NCBI RefSeq assembly: GCF_030812315.1 | Contig: NZ_JAUSSM010000008.1 | Location: forward strand, 1 to 64,000 | Direction of reading: 5' to 3' | From: Arthrobacter oryzae | Lineage (GTDB): Bacteria; Actinomycetota; Actinomycetes; Actinomycetales; Micrococcaceae | DNA length: 64,000 nucleotides | In this document: positions 36,289 through 45,924 of the stretch, one piece after another | How the letters are laid out: every line of letters begins with the position of its first letter | How positions within the stretch are numbered: position 1 is the first letter of the stretch | Made by a program: the position numbers and the translations under genes | The notes under the pieces: generated by a model | What the model was told of the DNA's origin: nothing | Databases searched by the model: none | The model's input: the letters and a program-made list of their open reading frames with translations, nothing else

Positions 36289-39200
36289 ATGTTTTCCAAG
36301 ATTCTGGTGGCTAACCGCGGCGAAATCGCGATCCGAGCCTTCCGCGCCGGCTACGAGCTGGGCGCCAAGACTGTCGCCGTGTTCCCCAACGAGGACCGTA
36401 ACTCCATCCACCGCCAGAAGGCTGATGAAGCGTACCTGATCGGCGAAGAGGGCCACCCGGTCCGCGCCTATCTCGACGTCGACGAAGTGGTGCGGGTGGC
36501 CAAGGAATCAGGCGCCGACGCCATCTACCCCGGTTACGGCTTCCTCTCCGAGAACCCGCGCCTGGCCCGGGCCGCAAAAGAAGCCGGCATTACCTTCGTC
36601 GGGCCGCCGGCCGAGGTCCTGGAACTGGCCGGAAACAAGGTCGCCGCGCTTGAGGCGGCACGCGCCGCCGGCGTGCCAGTCCTCAAGTCCAGCCAGCCCT
36701 CCAAGGACCTGGATGAGCTGATCGCCGCCGCGGACGAAATCGGCTTCCCCATCTTCGCCAAGGCCGTCGCTGGCGGCGGTGGCCGTGGAATGCGCCGTGT
36801 GGACACCCGGGAAGGCCTGCCCGAAGCGCTCCAGGCCGCCATGCGCGAGGCCGACGCCGCGTTCGGTGACCCCACCATGTTCCTGGAGCAGGCAGTGCTG
36901 CGCCCCCGCCACATCGAGGTCCAGATCCTGGCCGATGCCGAGGGCAACGTTATGCACCTCTTCGAGCGCGACTGCTCCATTCAGCGTCGCCACCAGAAGG
37001 TTATCGAGATCGCTCCCGCCCCCAACCTGGACGAAGGCATCCGGCAGGCGCTCTACCGCGATGCCGTGAAGTTCGCCAAGGCGCTCAACTACGTCAACGC
37101 CGGGACCGTGGAATTCCTCGTGGACACCGTCGGGGAACGCGCCGGCCAGCATGTGTTCATCGAGATGAACCCGCGCATCCAGGTGGAGCACACCGTCACC
37201 GAGGAAGTCACGGACGTGGACCTGGTCCAGGCTCAGCTGCGCATCGCCTCGGGCGAGACCCTCGCGGACCTCGGTCTGTCCCAGGAGACCGTCCAGCTCA
37301 AGGGTGCAGCACTGCAGTGCCGCATCACCACCGAGGACCCGGCCAACGGCTTCCGGCCCGATGTCGGAAAGATCACCGGTTACCGCTCTGCCGGCGGCGC
37401 CGGTGTGAGGCTCGACGGCGGCACCGTGTACTCGGGTGCCGAGATCAGCCCGCACTTCGACTCGATGCTGGTCAAGCTGACCTGCCGCGGGCGAAACTAC
37501 CCCGCAGCCGTGGCGCGTGCCCGGCGCGCCCTGGCGGAATTCCGCATCCGCGGTGTGTCCACCAACATTTCCTTCCTCCAGGCCGTCCTGGACGACAAGG
37601 ACTTCGTCGCGGGCGATGTGGCGACGAACTTCATCGACCAGCGCCCCGAGCTGCTTAAGGCCCGCGTCTCCGCCGACCGCGGCACTAAGCTGCTGACCTG
37701 GCTGGCAGAGGTCACCGTCAACAAGCCCAACGGCGAACTCACGGTTCACTCGGACCCCGCCGCGAAGCTGCCCGCCGTCGGGGACACCCCCGCTCCCAAG
37801 GGGTCGCGCCAGCGGCTGCTCGAGCTGGGTCCTGAGGGCTTTGCGAAGGCCCTCCGCGACCAGAATGCCGTGGCGGTCACCGACACCACGTTCCGCGACG
37901 CACACCAGTCGCTGCTGGCCACCCGGGTCCGTACCCGCGACCTCGTGGCGGCCGGCCCTGCCGTCTCCGCTTTGCTGCCCGAGCTGCTCTCCGTGGAGGC
38001 CTGGGGCGGAGCCACGTACGACGTCGCCCTCCGGTTCCTCGGCGAGGATCCCTGGGACAGGCTCGCAGCGCTCCGGAAGGCCCTGCCGAACATCTGCCTG
38101 CAGATGCTGCTCCGCGGCCGGAACACCGTGGGATACACGCCGTACCCGGAGGAAGTCACCGAGGCCTTCGTGAACGAGGCCGCAGCCACCGGAATCGACA
38201 TCTTCCGGATCTTCGATGCCCTCAATGACGTCAACCAGATGGCTCCGGCCATCCGGGCCGTCCGGGCTACCGGTACCGCCGTCGCTGAAGTCGCCCTCTG
38301 CTACACCGGCGACATGCTCGATCCCGACGAGAACCTCTACACGCTGGACTACTACCTGGAGCTGGCGCAGAAGATCGTCGACGCCGGCGCGCACATCCTG
38401 GCTATCAAGGACATGGCGGGCCTGCTGCGCCCTGCGGCCGCTGCGAAGCTTGTCGCGGCCTTGCGGGAGCGCTTTGACCTCCCGGTCCACTTGCACACCC
38501 ACGACACGGCAGGCGGCCAGCTGGCGACGCTCCTGGCGGCCGTGGATGCGGGAGTGGACGCAGTGGACGTGGCCTCGGCTTCCCTTGCCGGCACCACCAG
38601 CCAGCCTTCGGCATCAGCCCTGGTTGCCGCCCTGGCCCACACTCCGCGCGATACCGGCCTGGGCCTGGCCGAGGTCAGCTCGCTGGAACCGTACTGGGAG
38701 GCCGTGCGGCGCGTATATGCACCGTTCGAGTCGGGCCTGCCGGGTCCCACCGGCCGTGTCTACCAGCACGAGATCCCCGGCGGCCAGCTCTCCAACCTGC
38801 GGCAGCAGGCCATGGCCCTTGGCCTCGGCGAACGCTTCGAGGCCATCGAGGACATGTACACGGCAGCCGACCGCATCCTTGGCCGGCTCGTGAAGGTCAC
38901 GCCGTCCTCCAAGGTGGTGGGTGACCTCGCCCTGCACCTGGTGGGCCTCAACGCCGATCCGGCGGACTTCAACGAGAACCCGCAGAGCTACGACATCCCG
39001 GACTCCGTCATCGGATTCCTGTCCGGCGAGCTCGGCGACCCTCCCGGTGGCTGGCCCGAGCCGTTCCGCACCAAGGCCCTCCAGGGCCGCAGCATCAAGG
39101 TGCGCGACGCCGAGCTGACCGCCGAGGACAGCGCCGCCTTGAAGGGTGATTCCAAGACCCGTCAGCAGACCCTCAACCGGCTGCTCTTCGAGGGGCCCAC

Positions 39201-39684
39201 CAAGGATTACCTCAAGAGCGTGGAGACCTACGGCAACCTCTCTGTCCTGGACACCCGCGACTACCTTTTCGGGCTCCAGCGCGGAGCTGAGCACGAGATC
39301 GAACTTGAGAAGGGCGTGCGCCTGATCGCCTCCCTCGAAGCCGTTTCGGAGCCGGACGAGAAGGGCATGCGCACCGTGATGTGCACGCTCAACGGGCAGT
39401 CCCGGCCGGTTGTGGTCCGCGACCGCTCGGTTGTCAGCAACGTCAAGGCCGCTGAAAAGGCAGACTCAACCCAGCCGGGCCAGGTCGCCGCACCGTTCGC
39501 CGGGGCCGTGACGCTGACGGTCAAGGTGGGCGACGCCGTCAACGCCGGTGACACGGTCGCCACCATCGAGGCCATGAAGATGGAGGCCTCAATCACGACG
39601 CCGGTGGCCGGCACGGTCTCCCGGCTGGCTGTGTCCGCTGTGGAACAGGTCCAGGGCGGAGACCTGCTGCTCGTGGTCGAGTAA
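36289..39684 (+). CDS. pyc: Pyruvate carboxylase
   Basis: 1131 residues, full length. Biotin carboxylase/ATP-grasp (1-450, with GGGGRGMRRV), a carboxyltransferase TIM barrel (about 530-820, TDTTFRDAHQSLLATRVRT) and a C-terminal biotinyl domain with K1097 in EAMKMEAS are in order. It makes oxaloacetate from pyruvate. This refills the TCA pool used by the methylcitrate cycle encoded at 12-18 kb and by aspartate-family synthesis. Confidence 0.96.
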   Translation: MFSKILVANRGEIAIRAFRAGYELGAKTVAVFPNEDRNSIHRQKADEAYLIGEEGHPVRAYLDVDEVVRVAKESGADAIYPGYGFLSENPRLARAAKEAGITFVGPPAEVLELAGNKVAALEAARAAGVPVLKSSQPSKDLDELIAAADEIGFPIFAKAVAGGGGRGMRRVDTREGLPEALQAAMREADAAFGDPTMFLEQAVLRPRHIEVQILADAEGNVMHLFERDCSIQRRHQKVIEIAPAPNLDEGIRQALYRDAVKFAKALNYVNAGTVEFLVDTVGERAGQHVFIEMNPRIQVEHTVTEEVTDVDLVQAQLRIASGETLADLGLSQETVQLKGAALQCRITTEDPANGFRPDVGKITGYRSAGGAGVRLDGGTVYSGAEISPHFDSMLVKLTCRGRNYPAAVARARRALAEFRIRGVSTNISFLQAVLDDKDFVAGDVATNFIDQRPELLKARVSADRGTKLLTWLAEVTVNKPNGELTVHSDPAAKLPAVGDTPAPKGSRQRLLELGPEGFAKALRDQNAVAVTDTTFRDAHQSLLATRVRTRDLVAAGPAVSALLPELLSVEAWGGATYDVALRFLGEDPWDRLAALRKALPNICLQMLLRGRNTVGYTPYPEEVTEAFVNEAAATGIDIFRIFDALNDVNQMAPAIRAVRATGTAVAEVALCYTGDMLDPDENLYTLDYYLELAQKIVDAGAHILAIKDMAGLLRPAAAAKLVAALRERFDLPVHLHTHDTAGGQLATLLAAVDAGVDAVDVASASLAGTTSQPSASALVAALAHTPRDTGLGLAEVSSLEPYWEAVRRVYAPFESGLPGPTGRVYQHEIPGGQLSNLRQQAMALGLGERFEAIEDMYTAADRILGRLVKVTPSSKVVGDLALHLVGLNADPADFNENPQSYDIPDSVIGFLSGELGDPPGGWPEPFRTKALQGRSIKVRDAELTAEDSAALKGDSKTRQQTLNRLLFEGPTKDYLKSVETYGNLSVLDTRDYLFGLQRGAEHEIELEKGVRLIASLEAVSEPDEKGMRTVMCTLNGQSRPVVVRDRSVVSNVKAAEKADSTQPGQVAAPFAGAVTLTVKVGDAVNAGDTVATIEAMKMEASITTPVAGTVSRLAVSAVEQVQGGDLLLVVE

Positions 39685-39703
39685 GCCAGTAAACCAGTAG
39701 ACA

Positions 39704-39737
39704 AAAGGAGGACCTCCCGGTCGGGAGGTCCTCCTTT
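39704..39737. terminator. Terminator between convergent pyc and fadD
   Basis: AAAGGAGGACCTCCCG (39704-39719) pairs with CGGGAGGTCCTCCTTT (39722-39737) around a minimal loop. It is likely bidirectional. Confidence 0.88.
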
Positions 39738-39770
39738 GTTGTTCCTGCGGCTTTTGTTCCTGCGACCGGA

Positions 39771-41609
39771 CTAGTGCTGTCCGGACGGCTCGGTGCGGGC
39801 CGGGCGGGGTGCAGCGTACATGTCCGCGATGACGGATTCGAAGTCCTTCATCACCTGGGCACGCTTGACCTTCATTGACGGGGTCAGATGGCCGGATGCC
39901 TCGGTGAAGTCGGACGGTACGATGCGGAACGACTTGATGGCCTCGGCCTGGGACACCGACTGGTTGGCGTGTGTGATCAGGTCCTGGACGGCTGCCTTGA
40001 CCACCGGATGGTCGGCCGCTTCCGCCAGCGTGGTGGTGGCAGGCAGCCCGTGGCGCTGCAGCCACCCCGGCAGGGCTTCCTCGTCCAGCGTCACCAGGGC
40101 GCCGATGAACGGCCTGTTGTCTCCCACAACGAGGACCTGGGAGACGAGCGCATCGGCACGGATCTGGTCTTCCAGCAGGGCGGGCACCACGTTCTTGCCG
40201 GTGGCCGTCACGATGATTTCCTTCTTGCGGCCCGTGATGGTCAGGAATCCGTCACTGTCCATTTGCCCGATGTCGCCCGTCCGGAACCAGCCGTCCACGA
40301 AGGTGTCGGCCGCGAGGTCGTCACGTTTGTAGTAGCCGCGCATCACGCAGACGCCCTTGGCGAGGATCTCGCCGTCGTCGGCTATCTTCACCGCGTTGCC
40401 GGGCAGGGGAGCGCCCACCGTTCCGATCCTGATCAGTTGGGGAGTGTTCACCGTGATCGGGGCCGTGGTTTCGGTCAGGCCGTAGCCTTCGAGGATCTGC
40501 AGGCCGATGCCCTGGAAGAAGTGCCCCAGGCGTTCGCCCAGCGGGCCGCCGCCGGAGACGGCGTGGGCCACCTCGCCGCCCATGGCCGCGCGCAGCTTGC
40601 TGTAGACGAGCTTGTCGAAGAGCGCGTGCCGGAGCTTGAGGCCGAGGCCCACAGACCCGGCCTGACGGGCACGCGAGTAGGCGATCGCGGTGTCGGCAGC
40701 CTTGTGGAAAATCGCTCCCTTGCCGCCGTCCTCGGCCTTCGTCAGTGCGGAGTTGTAGACCTTTTCGAACACCCGCGGCACGGCCAGGATGAACGTGGGC
40801 TTGTAGCTCTGCAGGTCCGGCAGGAGGTGCTTGATATCCGGGGTGTGGGCCACGGTGACACCGGCCGCCACGGCCAGGACCGAGATGAAGCGGGCAAACA
40901 CGTGGGCCAGCGGCAGGAACATGATGGTCCTGGCTTCCTCATGGACGATGCCGCTCAGGGAAGTGGCCAGCGCGTTCTCCGAAAGCTCCACGAAGTTGCC
41001 GTGCGTCAGTTCGCAGCCCTTGGGGCGGCCGGTGGTGCCCGAGGTGTAGATGATCGTGGCGACGTCAGAGAGGGAAGCGAGGCTCCGGCGTGTCTCCAGG
41101 TCTTCGTCGCTGACGGCCGTCCCGGCGGCCCGGAGCTCCTCCAGGCCTGTGCCTTCAAGCTGCCACACGTGGGCCAGTGACGTGAGACCTTCGGACGTGG
41201 CGGCCTGCCGGATGATGTCTTCGTGGTGCGCTGCCTCGCCAAAGGCGGCGACTGCGCCCGAGTCGCCGAGGTTCCAGGCCACCTGGGTGGGTGAGGACGT
41301 CTCGTAGATGGGGACCGAGATGCCGCCGGCGAACCAGATGGCGAAGTCCACCAGTGCCCACTCGTACCGCGTGCGGGACATGATGCCGACGCGGTCGCCT
41401 GCTGCGACGCCGCTGGCCATGAGGCCCTTGGCCAGGACGCGGACGTCGGCGAGGAAGTCGGTGGCAGAAATATCCTGCCACTGCCCGGCGGCATCGAGCC
41501 GCGAATACAGGGACGGGTTCGAGGCCTTGGCGGCTTGCCGCAGCACCAGGTCGGTGATATTGGTTTCCGGGGGTACGTTTACCAAGGGCGGAACACTGAA
41601 TTCGCGCAC
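39771..41609 (-). CDS. Long-chain acyl-CoA synthetase (FadD15-like)
   Basis: 612 residues from GTG 41609, which has an excellent AAAGGAG site; the ATG at 41630 would place that site inside the gene. The AMP-binding motif is YTSGTTGRPKGCELTH, and GYGLTETTAP and GWFRTGDIG are the adenylate motifs. It activates long-chain fatty acids. The fadD15 homologue also sits near aroG and plsC in Mtb (Rv2187), supporting vertical descent. Confidence 0.9.
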   Translation of the reverse strand: MREFSVPPLVNVPPETNITDLVLRQAAKASNPSLYSRLDAAGQWQDISATDFLADVRVLAKGLMASGVAAGDRVGIMSRTRYEWALVDFAIWFAGGISVPIYETSSPTQVAWNLGDSGAVAAFGEAAHHEDIIRQAATSEGLTSLAHVWQLEGTGLEELRAAGTAVSDEDLETRRSLASLSDVATIIYTSGTTGRPKGCELTHGNFVELSENALATSLSGIVHEEARTIMFLPLAHVFARFISVLAVAAGVTVAHTPDIKHLLPDLQSYKPTFILAVPRVFEKVYNSALTKAEDGGKGAIFHKAADTAIAYSRARQAGSVGLGLKLRHALFDKLVYSKLRAAMGGEVAHAVSGGGPLGERLGHFFQGIGLQILEGYGLTETTAPITVNTPQLIRIGTVGAPLPGNAVKIADDGEILAKGVCVMRGYYKRDDLAADTFVDGWFRTGDIGQMDSDGFLTITGRKKEIIVTATGKNVVPALLEDQIRADALVSQVLVVGDNRPFIGALVTLDEEALPGWLQRHGLPATTTLAEAADHPVVKAAVQDLITHANQSVSQAEAIKSFRIVPSDFTEASGHLTPSMKVKRAQVMKDFESVIADMYAAPRPARTEPSGQH

Positions 41610-41773
41610 GATAGCTCCTTTGTTATCCATAGACCCGCAAGGGGTACTGCTAACACTAGTACGCCCGTTGCGGAGGTGTGTCCTGATTCACCTACTGGCG
41701 AGTAACTTTACGGTCAAGTGCAGGAATTCCGCTACTCCGGCATGCCCGGCGGCGCCGGAAACGGGCCGGGCAA

Positions 41774-41779
41774 TAGAAT
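41774..41779 (+). promoter_or_regulatory. Candidate leaderless -10 box of the ROK kinase gene
   Basis: TAGAAT lies eight bases before ATG 41788. No Shine-Dalgarno is well placed. Confidence 0.4.
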
Positions 41780-41787
41780 GGGGAACC

Positions 41788-42879
41788 ATGCACACACCTT
41801 CGCCCGGCGACCTGCCCAGACCCTTTCGACGGACGGCCGCCTGGCGGCGCAGGAAGCCTGCCGTACAGGATGTACTGTCTGCAAGCCAGGGCTTCCGCGA
41901 GCACCTCCGGCTGGGTCGCAAGGGGCTGGCGATCGGTGTGGACATCGGGGGAACGAAGGTTGCCGCCGGCGTGGTGGATGCCGACGGCAGGATCCTCAGC
42001 CAGGCCCGGCGATCGACGCCCGGATACGACCCCCGGGCGGTGGAACAGGTCATCGTGGAACTCGTGGAGGAGTTGGGCCGCGGCCACCGCATCTGGTCGG
42101 TGGGCATCGGCGCGGCCGGCTGGATGGACCTCGACGGCGGAACTGTGCTCTTCAGCCCACATCTCGCCTGGCGCAACGAGCCGCTGCGGGAGAACCTCCA
42201 GCGCCTGCTGCGCCGGCCGGTCCTGCTGACCAACGACGCCGACGCTGCCGCGTGGGCGGAGTGGCGCTTCGGCGCGGGGCAGGGACAAAACAGGCTCGTC
42301 TGCATCACCCTCGGCACCGGGATCGGCGGTGCCATGGTGATGGACGGCAGGGTGGAACGCGGACGGTTTGGTGTCGCCGGTGAGTTCGGCCACCAGATCA
42401 TCATGCCCGGCGGACACCGGTGCGAATGCGGAAACCGCGGCTGCTGGGAGCAGTACGCGTCCGGAAACGCCCTGGGCCGTGAAGCCCGTGAGCTTGCTGC
42501 TGCCAATTCACCCGTGGCGCAGGAACTCCTGAAAGCCGTGGATGGGCAGGCGGATAAAATCACCGGGGCCATCGTGACGGAATTGGCGAAGGCAGGGGAC
42601 CCAACATCGCGGGAACTGCTCGAAGACGTCGGGGAATGGCTGGGCCTTGGCCTCGCAAACCTCGCGGCCGCGCTGGATCCCGGGAAGTTCGTGATCGGCG
42701 GAGGACTCTGCGATGCCGGCGAACTGCTGGTGGCGCCTGCACGCAAGGCTTTTGCCCGGAACCTGACCGGGCGGGGGTTTCGGCCCGCAGCAGAGATCGC
42801 ACTGGCGGCGCTGGGTCCCAACGCGGGACTGATTGGCGCAGCGGACCTGTCCCGGGTCAGCAGCCGAATGCACGGCTAG
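41788..42879 (+). CDS. ROK-family sugar kinase, probable glucokinase
   Basis: 363 residues from ATG 41788. IGVDIGGTK is the ATP phosphate loop, and CECGNRGCWEQYASG is the ROK zinc motif. Residues 1-45 are a basic extension before the fold, which in this clade precedes the kinase core. Glucose is the likely substrate, but other hexoses are possible. Its stop is only three bases from the stop of the convergent membrane protein gene. Confidence 0.86.
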   Translation: MHTPSPGDLPRPFRRTAAWRRRKPAVQDVLSASQGFREHLRLGRKGLAIGVDIGGTKVAAGVVDADGRILSQARRSTPGYDPRAVEQVIVELVEELGRGHRIWSVGIGAAGWMDLDGGTVLFSPHLAWRNEPLRENLQRLLRRPVLLTNDADAAAWAEWRFGAGQGQNRLVCITLGTGIGGAMVMDGRVERGRFGVAGEFGHQIIMPGGHRCECGNRGCWEQYASGNALGREARELAAANSPVAQELLKAVDGQADKITGAIVTELAKAGDPTSRELLEDVGEWLGLGLANLAAALDPGKFVIGGGLCDAGELLVAPARKAFARNLTGRGFRPAAEIALAALGPNAGLIGAADLSRVSSRMHG

Positions 42880-42882
42880 ACG

Positions 42883-43407
42883 CTAAACGCGGGCGCCGTC
42901 GTCGTGATCGTCCTTTTCCTGCGGCAGCTGCATGATCAGGTAGATCACTGACAGGACGAATGCTGCGACAACGCCCAAAATGGCCATCAGCGGCGCCGAC
43001 CGCCAGAACATGGCGGCGAGCACCAAGGCGACAGGGCCGCCCACAGCACCCAGCCAGGCCAGCATCGTCAGGGGATCTGTGCCAGCCAGGCTTGGCGGTT
43101 CCTCGGGAACGAACGGGTCATCGTCGTCCGCCTCGTAGTCCCGTGGGCCGGTGCCCGCCTCCGCGTGGTCTGCTTGAGGAAGCGGTTGCCGGGCAGCGGC
43201 CAGGCGTTCGGACGCCGAGGGCTCAGTCGGCGCGGCGCCGGACAGCCCCAGCGGATCGAAGTCGCGGAACGGCCGTTTGGACGGAGTGCTGCCCTCCGCC
43301 GCCGGAGCCTCAGAGTCGCGGCCCTCGAGGCGGGAGACGAGGTCGAGCCACACGGCATCGTCCTGGTTCGCGCTCTGGTCCGAGGAATTCGAGTCGGATC
43401 TGGTCAT
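42883..43407 (-). CDS. Small membrane protein with long acidic N-terminus
   Basis: 174 residues. The first 110 are hydrophilic, acidic and Ala/Pro-rich. Two membrane helices follow, about 116-135 (LAWLGAVGGPVALVLAAMF) and 139-160. The short C-terminus is charged. It overlaps the upstream esterase stop (TGATG), forming an operon with the two esterases. I do not recognise a family and assign no function. Confidence 0.75.
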   Translation of the reverse strand: MTRSDSNSSDQSANQDDAVWLDLVSRLEGRDSEAPAAEGSTPSKRPFRDFDPLGLSGAAPTEPSASERLAAARQPLPQADHAEAGTGPRDYEADDDDPFVPEEPPSLAGTDPLTMLAWLGAVGGPVALVLAAMFWRSAPLMAILGVVAAFVLSVIYLIMQLPQEKDDHDDGARV

Positions 43408-44201
43408 CAGCCATGTCCTTCAGGGCTAGCGGGGGAAGCGTCCACGTTTCCCGGAACCACTGTGCGGATGAAGTCCGCGGTCCCGCGGAAAATCTCCTCG
43501 GCGTCATTATCCAAGGTGGCCACGTGGTAGCTGTTTTCCAAGGAGCTGAGCTCCAGCGGGGCGTTTCTAAGGCCCCGGCGCAGCGCCGCGATGCTGGAGT
43601 CGGACACCACATGGTCCACCGTGGAGCGAAACACCCGGACGGGTGCGGTGATCAGCGGCAGCAGCCGCAGGGTGTCCTTGAACATTTTGTTGAGCTCATG
43701 GGCCGCCGCCACGGGTGTCCGCGGGTAGGCGCCCTCGTCCATGTCCGGCTTCAGGATGTCGTTCGCAATGGCGGGCGTGCTTTTCATGACCAGCTTCAGG
43801 ATGCCGGCGAGCGGGGCCCGCGGATCGTCGATCACCAGGCCCGGATTGACCACGACGGTTCCCGCCACAGGACGCTGCGCGGCCACCCTCAGGGCAAGGG
43901 CGCCTCCCATGGACAGACCGGCCGTGAACACATGGTCGCATTCGGCCTCAAGCTCCAGGTACGCGGCGTCGTAGGCCGCGTGCCAATCCTGCCAGCGGGT
44001 CCGCGCAAGTTCCTGCCAGCTGGTGCCGTGCCCCGGCAGGAGCGGCATCCGCACGGCGAAGCCGGCGTCGGCCAGCGATTGGGCCCAGGCCCGCACACCG
44101 TGCGGGCTGCCAGTGAAACCATGGGAAACCGCGACGCCGATTGACGGGCCGTCGCCAGTAAAGGGGCTGCTAAAGGGGGTGTGGTCGGCGGCGATGCTCA
44201 T
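43407..44201 (-). CDS. Alpha/beta-hydrolase, carboxylesterase/monoacylglycerol lipase type (copy B)
   Basis: 264 residues. SHGFTGSPHG is the oxyanion-hole loop, GLSMGG holds the nucleophile Ser, STVDHVV the likely Asp, and NSYHVATLD the His. It is a paralogue of the next upstream gene, sharing LLPGHGT and the same motif order. The substrate is probably a short-chain or monoacyl ester. Confidence 0.87.
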   Translation of the reverse strand: MSIAADHTPFSSPFTGDGPSIGVAVSHGFTGSPHGVRAWAQSLADAGFAVRMPLLPGHGTSWQELARTRWQDWHAAYDAAYLELEAECDHVFTAGLSMGGALALRVAAQRPVAGTVVVNPGLVIDDPRAPLAGILKLVMKSTPAIANDILKPDMDEGAYPRTPVAAAHELNKMFKDTLRLLPLITAPVRVFRSTVDHVVSDSSIAALRRGLRNAPLELSSLENSYHVATLDNDAEEIFRGTADFIRTVVPGNVDASPASPEGHG

Positions 44202-44986
44202 GATGTCTCCGAGGATACGTGGTTCGGCGCGTGGTCATGGAAAAAGCGGGTCGAATTCTCGAAAATCACCGGCGCATCGTTGTCCAGGGTGGCGACGTGC
44301 CCACTGTTCGGCAGCGTTACGACGTCAAGGTCGGCTGACCCCAGCCGTCGCCTGATCATCGCAAGGGACGACGGCGGCACAACGTCGTCGTGGTCTGATT
44401 TGAAGACCAGGACCGGCGCGGTCACCCGGGGCAGTCCCCGGCGGGCGGCAGCGAACAGTTTCTTCAGCTGGTGGACGGCGGCCAGCGGTGTCTGTGAATA
44501 GTCGCCATCTTCAGTCGTGGCCGCGGTGGGGTTGGCCTCCACAATCGGCAGGGTGGTGCGCTGGAAGTACTTCAGGACGCCGATGACCCGAACCCTGCGG
44601 TCGTAGAAGCTGAGCCCCGGGTTGACCACGGCCACACCGGCAACCGGGTGGCGGGACGCCGTCCGCAGGGCGAGGGCGCCGCCCATCGAGAGTCCGGCGA
44701 CGTAGCAGGCGTCAGTCCGGCCCGCGAGCTCAGCGTAGGCGGCGTCAAACGTTCCTGCCCATTCCCGCCAGCCGGAACGGGCCAGCTCGCGCCAGTCAGT
44801 TCCATGTCCGGGCAGGAGGGGGACGGAGACCGCAAACCCCTGCTCGGCCAGGTGCAGGGCCCACGGCATGACGCTGAGCGGACTCCCGGTAAAGCCGTGG
44901 CAAATGGCAATGCCAATCCTGGCATTCCTGCCATGGCCGGGGTAACTGAAAGCGGCAGGCGTCGACGGTTTGCTGCTTTCTCTCAT
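44198..44986 (-). CDS. Alpha/beta-hydrolase, carboxylesterase/monoacylglycerol lipase type (copy A)
   Basis: 262 residues. CHGFTGSPLS, GLSMGG, KSDHDDVVPP and NSGHVATLD supply the oxyanion loop and the Ser-Asp-His triad. It leads a three-gene operon with a four-base overlap into copy B. The two copies are a diverged tandem duplication, suggesting related but distinct ester substrates, perhaps membrane-lipid turnover given the acyltransferase next door. Confidence 0.87.
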   Translation of the reverse strand: MRESSKPSTPAAFSYPGHGRNARIGIAICHGFTGSPLSVMPWALHLAEQGFAVSVPLLPGHGTDWRELARSGWREWAGTFDAAYAELAGRTDACYVAGLSMGGALALRTASRHPVAGVAVVNPGLSFYDRRVRVIGVLKYFQRTTLPIVEANPTAATTEDGDYSQTPLAAVHQLKKLFAAARRGLPRVTAPVLVFKSDHDDVVPPSSLAMIRRRLGSADLDVVTLPNSGHVATLDNDAPVIFENSTRFFHDHAPNHVSSETS

Positions 44987-45097
44987 ATGCCCATCGTGTC
45001 ACTCTTCGGTACAAATCTCACTAGAGTAGGGTTGCATTGAAGTCCTGGCCGGACCCGACGAAGGGCCGGTTAGACGCCTTCCGGAGAGGTACACCAC

Positions 45098-45832
45098 GTG
45101 TTTTATTGGTTCATGAAGACGTTCGTTCTGGGACCGGTGCTAAAGCTCCTGTTCCGGCCCTGGGTCAAGGGGCTCGACAACGTTCCCGCCGAAGGCGCAG
45201 CCATCCTGGCCTCGAATCATCTGTCGTTCTCCGACTCCATCTTCATGCCCCTGATGGTTCCGCGCCCCGTGATTTTCCTGGCGAAGTCGGAGTACTTCAC
45301 TGGCAGGGGCCTCAAAGGCAGGCTGACCGCCCTCTTCTTCCGGCTGACGAACCAGCTGCCCATGGACCGTTCCGGGGGAGCGGCCTCGGCCGCTTCGCTC
45401 AACGCCGGCATGGATGTCCTGACGCACGGCTCGCTGTTGGGAATCTACCCCGAAGGAACCCGGAGCCCCGACTCGCGGCTTTACCGCGGAAAGGTCGGTG
45501 TTGCGAAGCTCGCCCTGGAGGCCAGGGTTCCGGTCATTCCCGTAGCCATGATCGGAACGGACAAGGTCCAGCCCATCGGGAAGCGGATGCCGAACATCCG
45601 GCGGATCGGCATGATCTTCGGTGAGCCGCTGGACTTCAGCCGCTATTACGGCATGGAGGAAGACCGCCTGATCCAGCGGTCCGTGACGGACGAAATCATG
45701 TACGAACTAATGCGCCTGTCCGGGCAGGAGTACGTGGACGAATACGCGGCCGTAGTCAAACTGCGGTTGGCGGGAAAGCCCACGGACAGCTCAGGCGGCG
45801 GGAGCGGCCCCGCGGAGCCGGGGAAAGCGTGA
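45098..45832 (+). CDS. 1-acyl-sn-glycerol-3-phosphate acyltransferase (PlsC family)
   Basis: 244 residues from GTG 45098 with GGAGAGG upstream. NHLSFSDS is the HX4D motif, and PEGTRSPDSRLYRGK the phosphate-binding motif. The single N-terminal hydrophobic stretch (VLKLLFRPW region) is short. It matches the Rv2182c acyltransferase position near aroG. It is distinct from the homologue at 28304. Confidence 0.88.
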   Translation: MFYWFMKTFVLGPVLKLLFRPWVKGLDNVPAEGAAILASNHLSFSDSIFMPLMVPRPVIFLAKSEYFTGRGLKGRLTALFFRLTNQLPMDRSGGAASAASLNAGMDVLTHGSLLGIYPEGTRSPDSRLYRGKVGVAKLALEARVPVIPVAMIGTDKVQPIGKRMPNIRRIGMIFGEPLDFSRYYGMEEDRLIQRSVTDEIMYELMRLSGQEYVDEYAAVVKLRLAGKPTDSSGGGSGPAEPGKA

Positions 45833-45838
45833 CGCCGG

Positions 45839-45866
45839 TTCTGTGACGCTTGTTCTGTGACGCTTG
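45839..45866. repeat. Tandem 14-bp repeat between plsC and aroG
   Basis: TTCTGTGACGCTTG occurs twice without gap (45839-45852, 45853-45866), preceded by a degenerate GTGACGCCGG. Confidence 0.85.
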
Positions 45867-45912
45867 TTTGGGACGAATGACGGTTACGGTGCGGAAACCC
45901 GGATCCGGGAAC

Positions 45913-45918
45913 TAGTCT
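45913..45918 (+). promoter_or_regulatory. Candidate leaderless -10 box of aroG
   Basis: TAGTCT lies six bases before GTG 45925. No ribosome site is visible. Confidence 0.4.
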
Positions 45919-45924
45919 TGTAGT

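Noticed and set aside
36508..38502. 664-aa open frame antisense to pyc, and similar antisense frames over pyrG (8110-9684), aroG (45934-47262), prpD (14492-15838) and fadD (39888-41180)
   Set aside because: High GC makes the antisense frame stop-poor; the sense genes have complete domain motifs and the antisense products have none.
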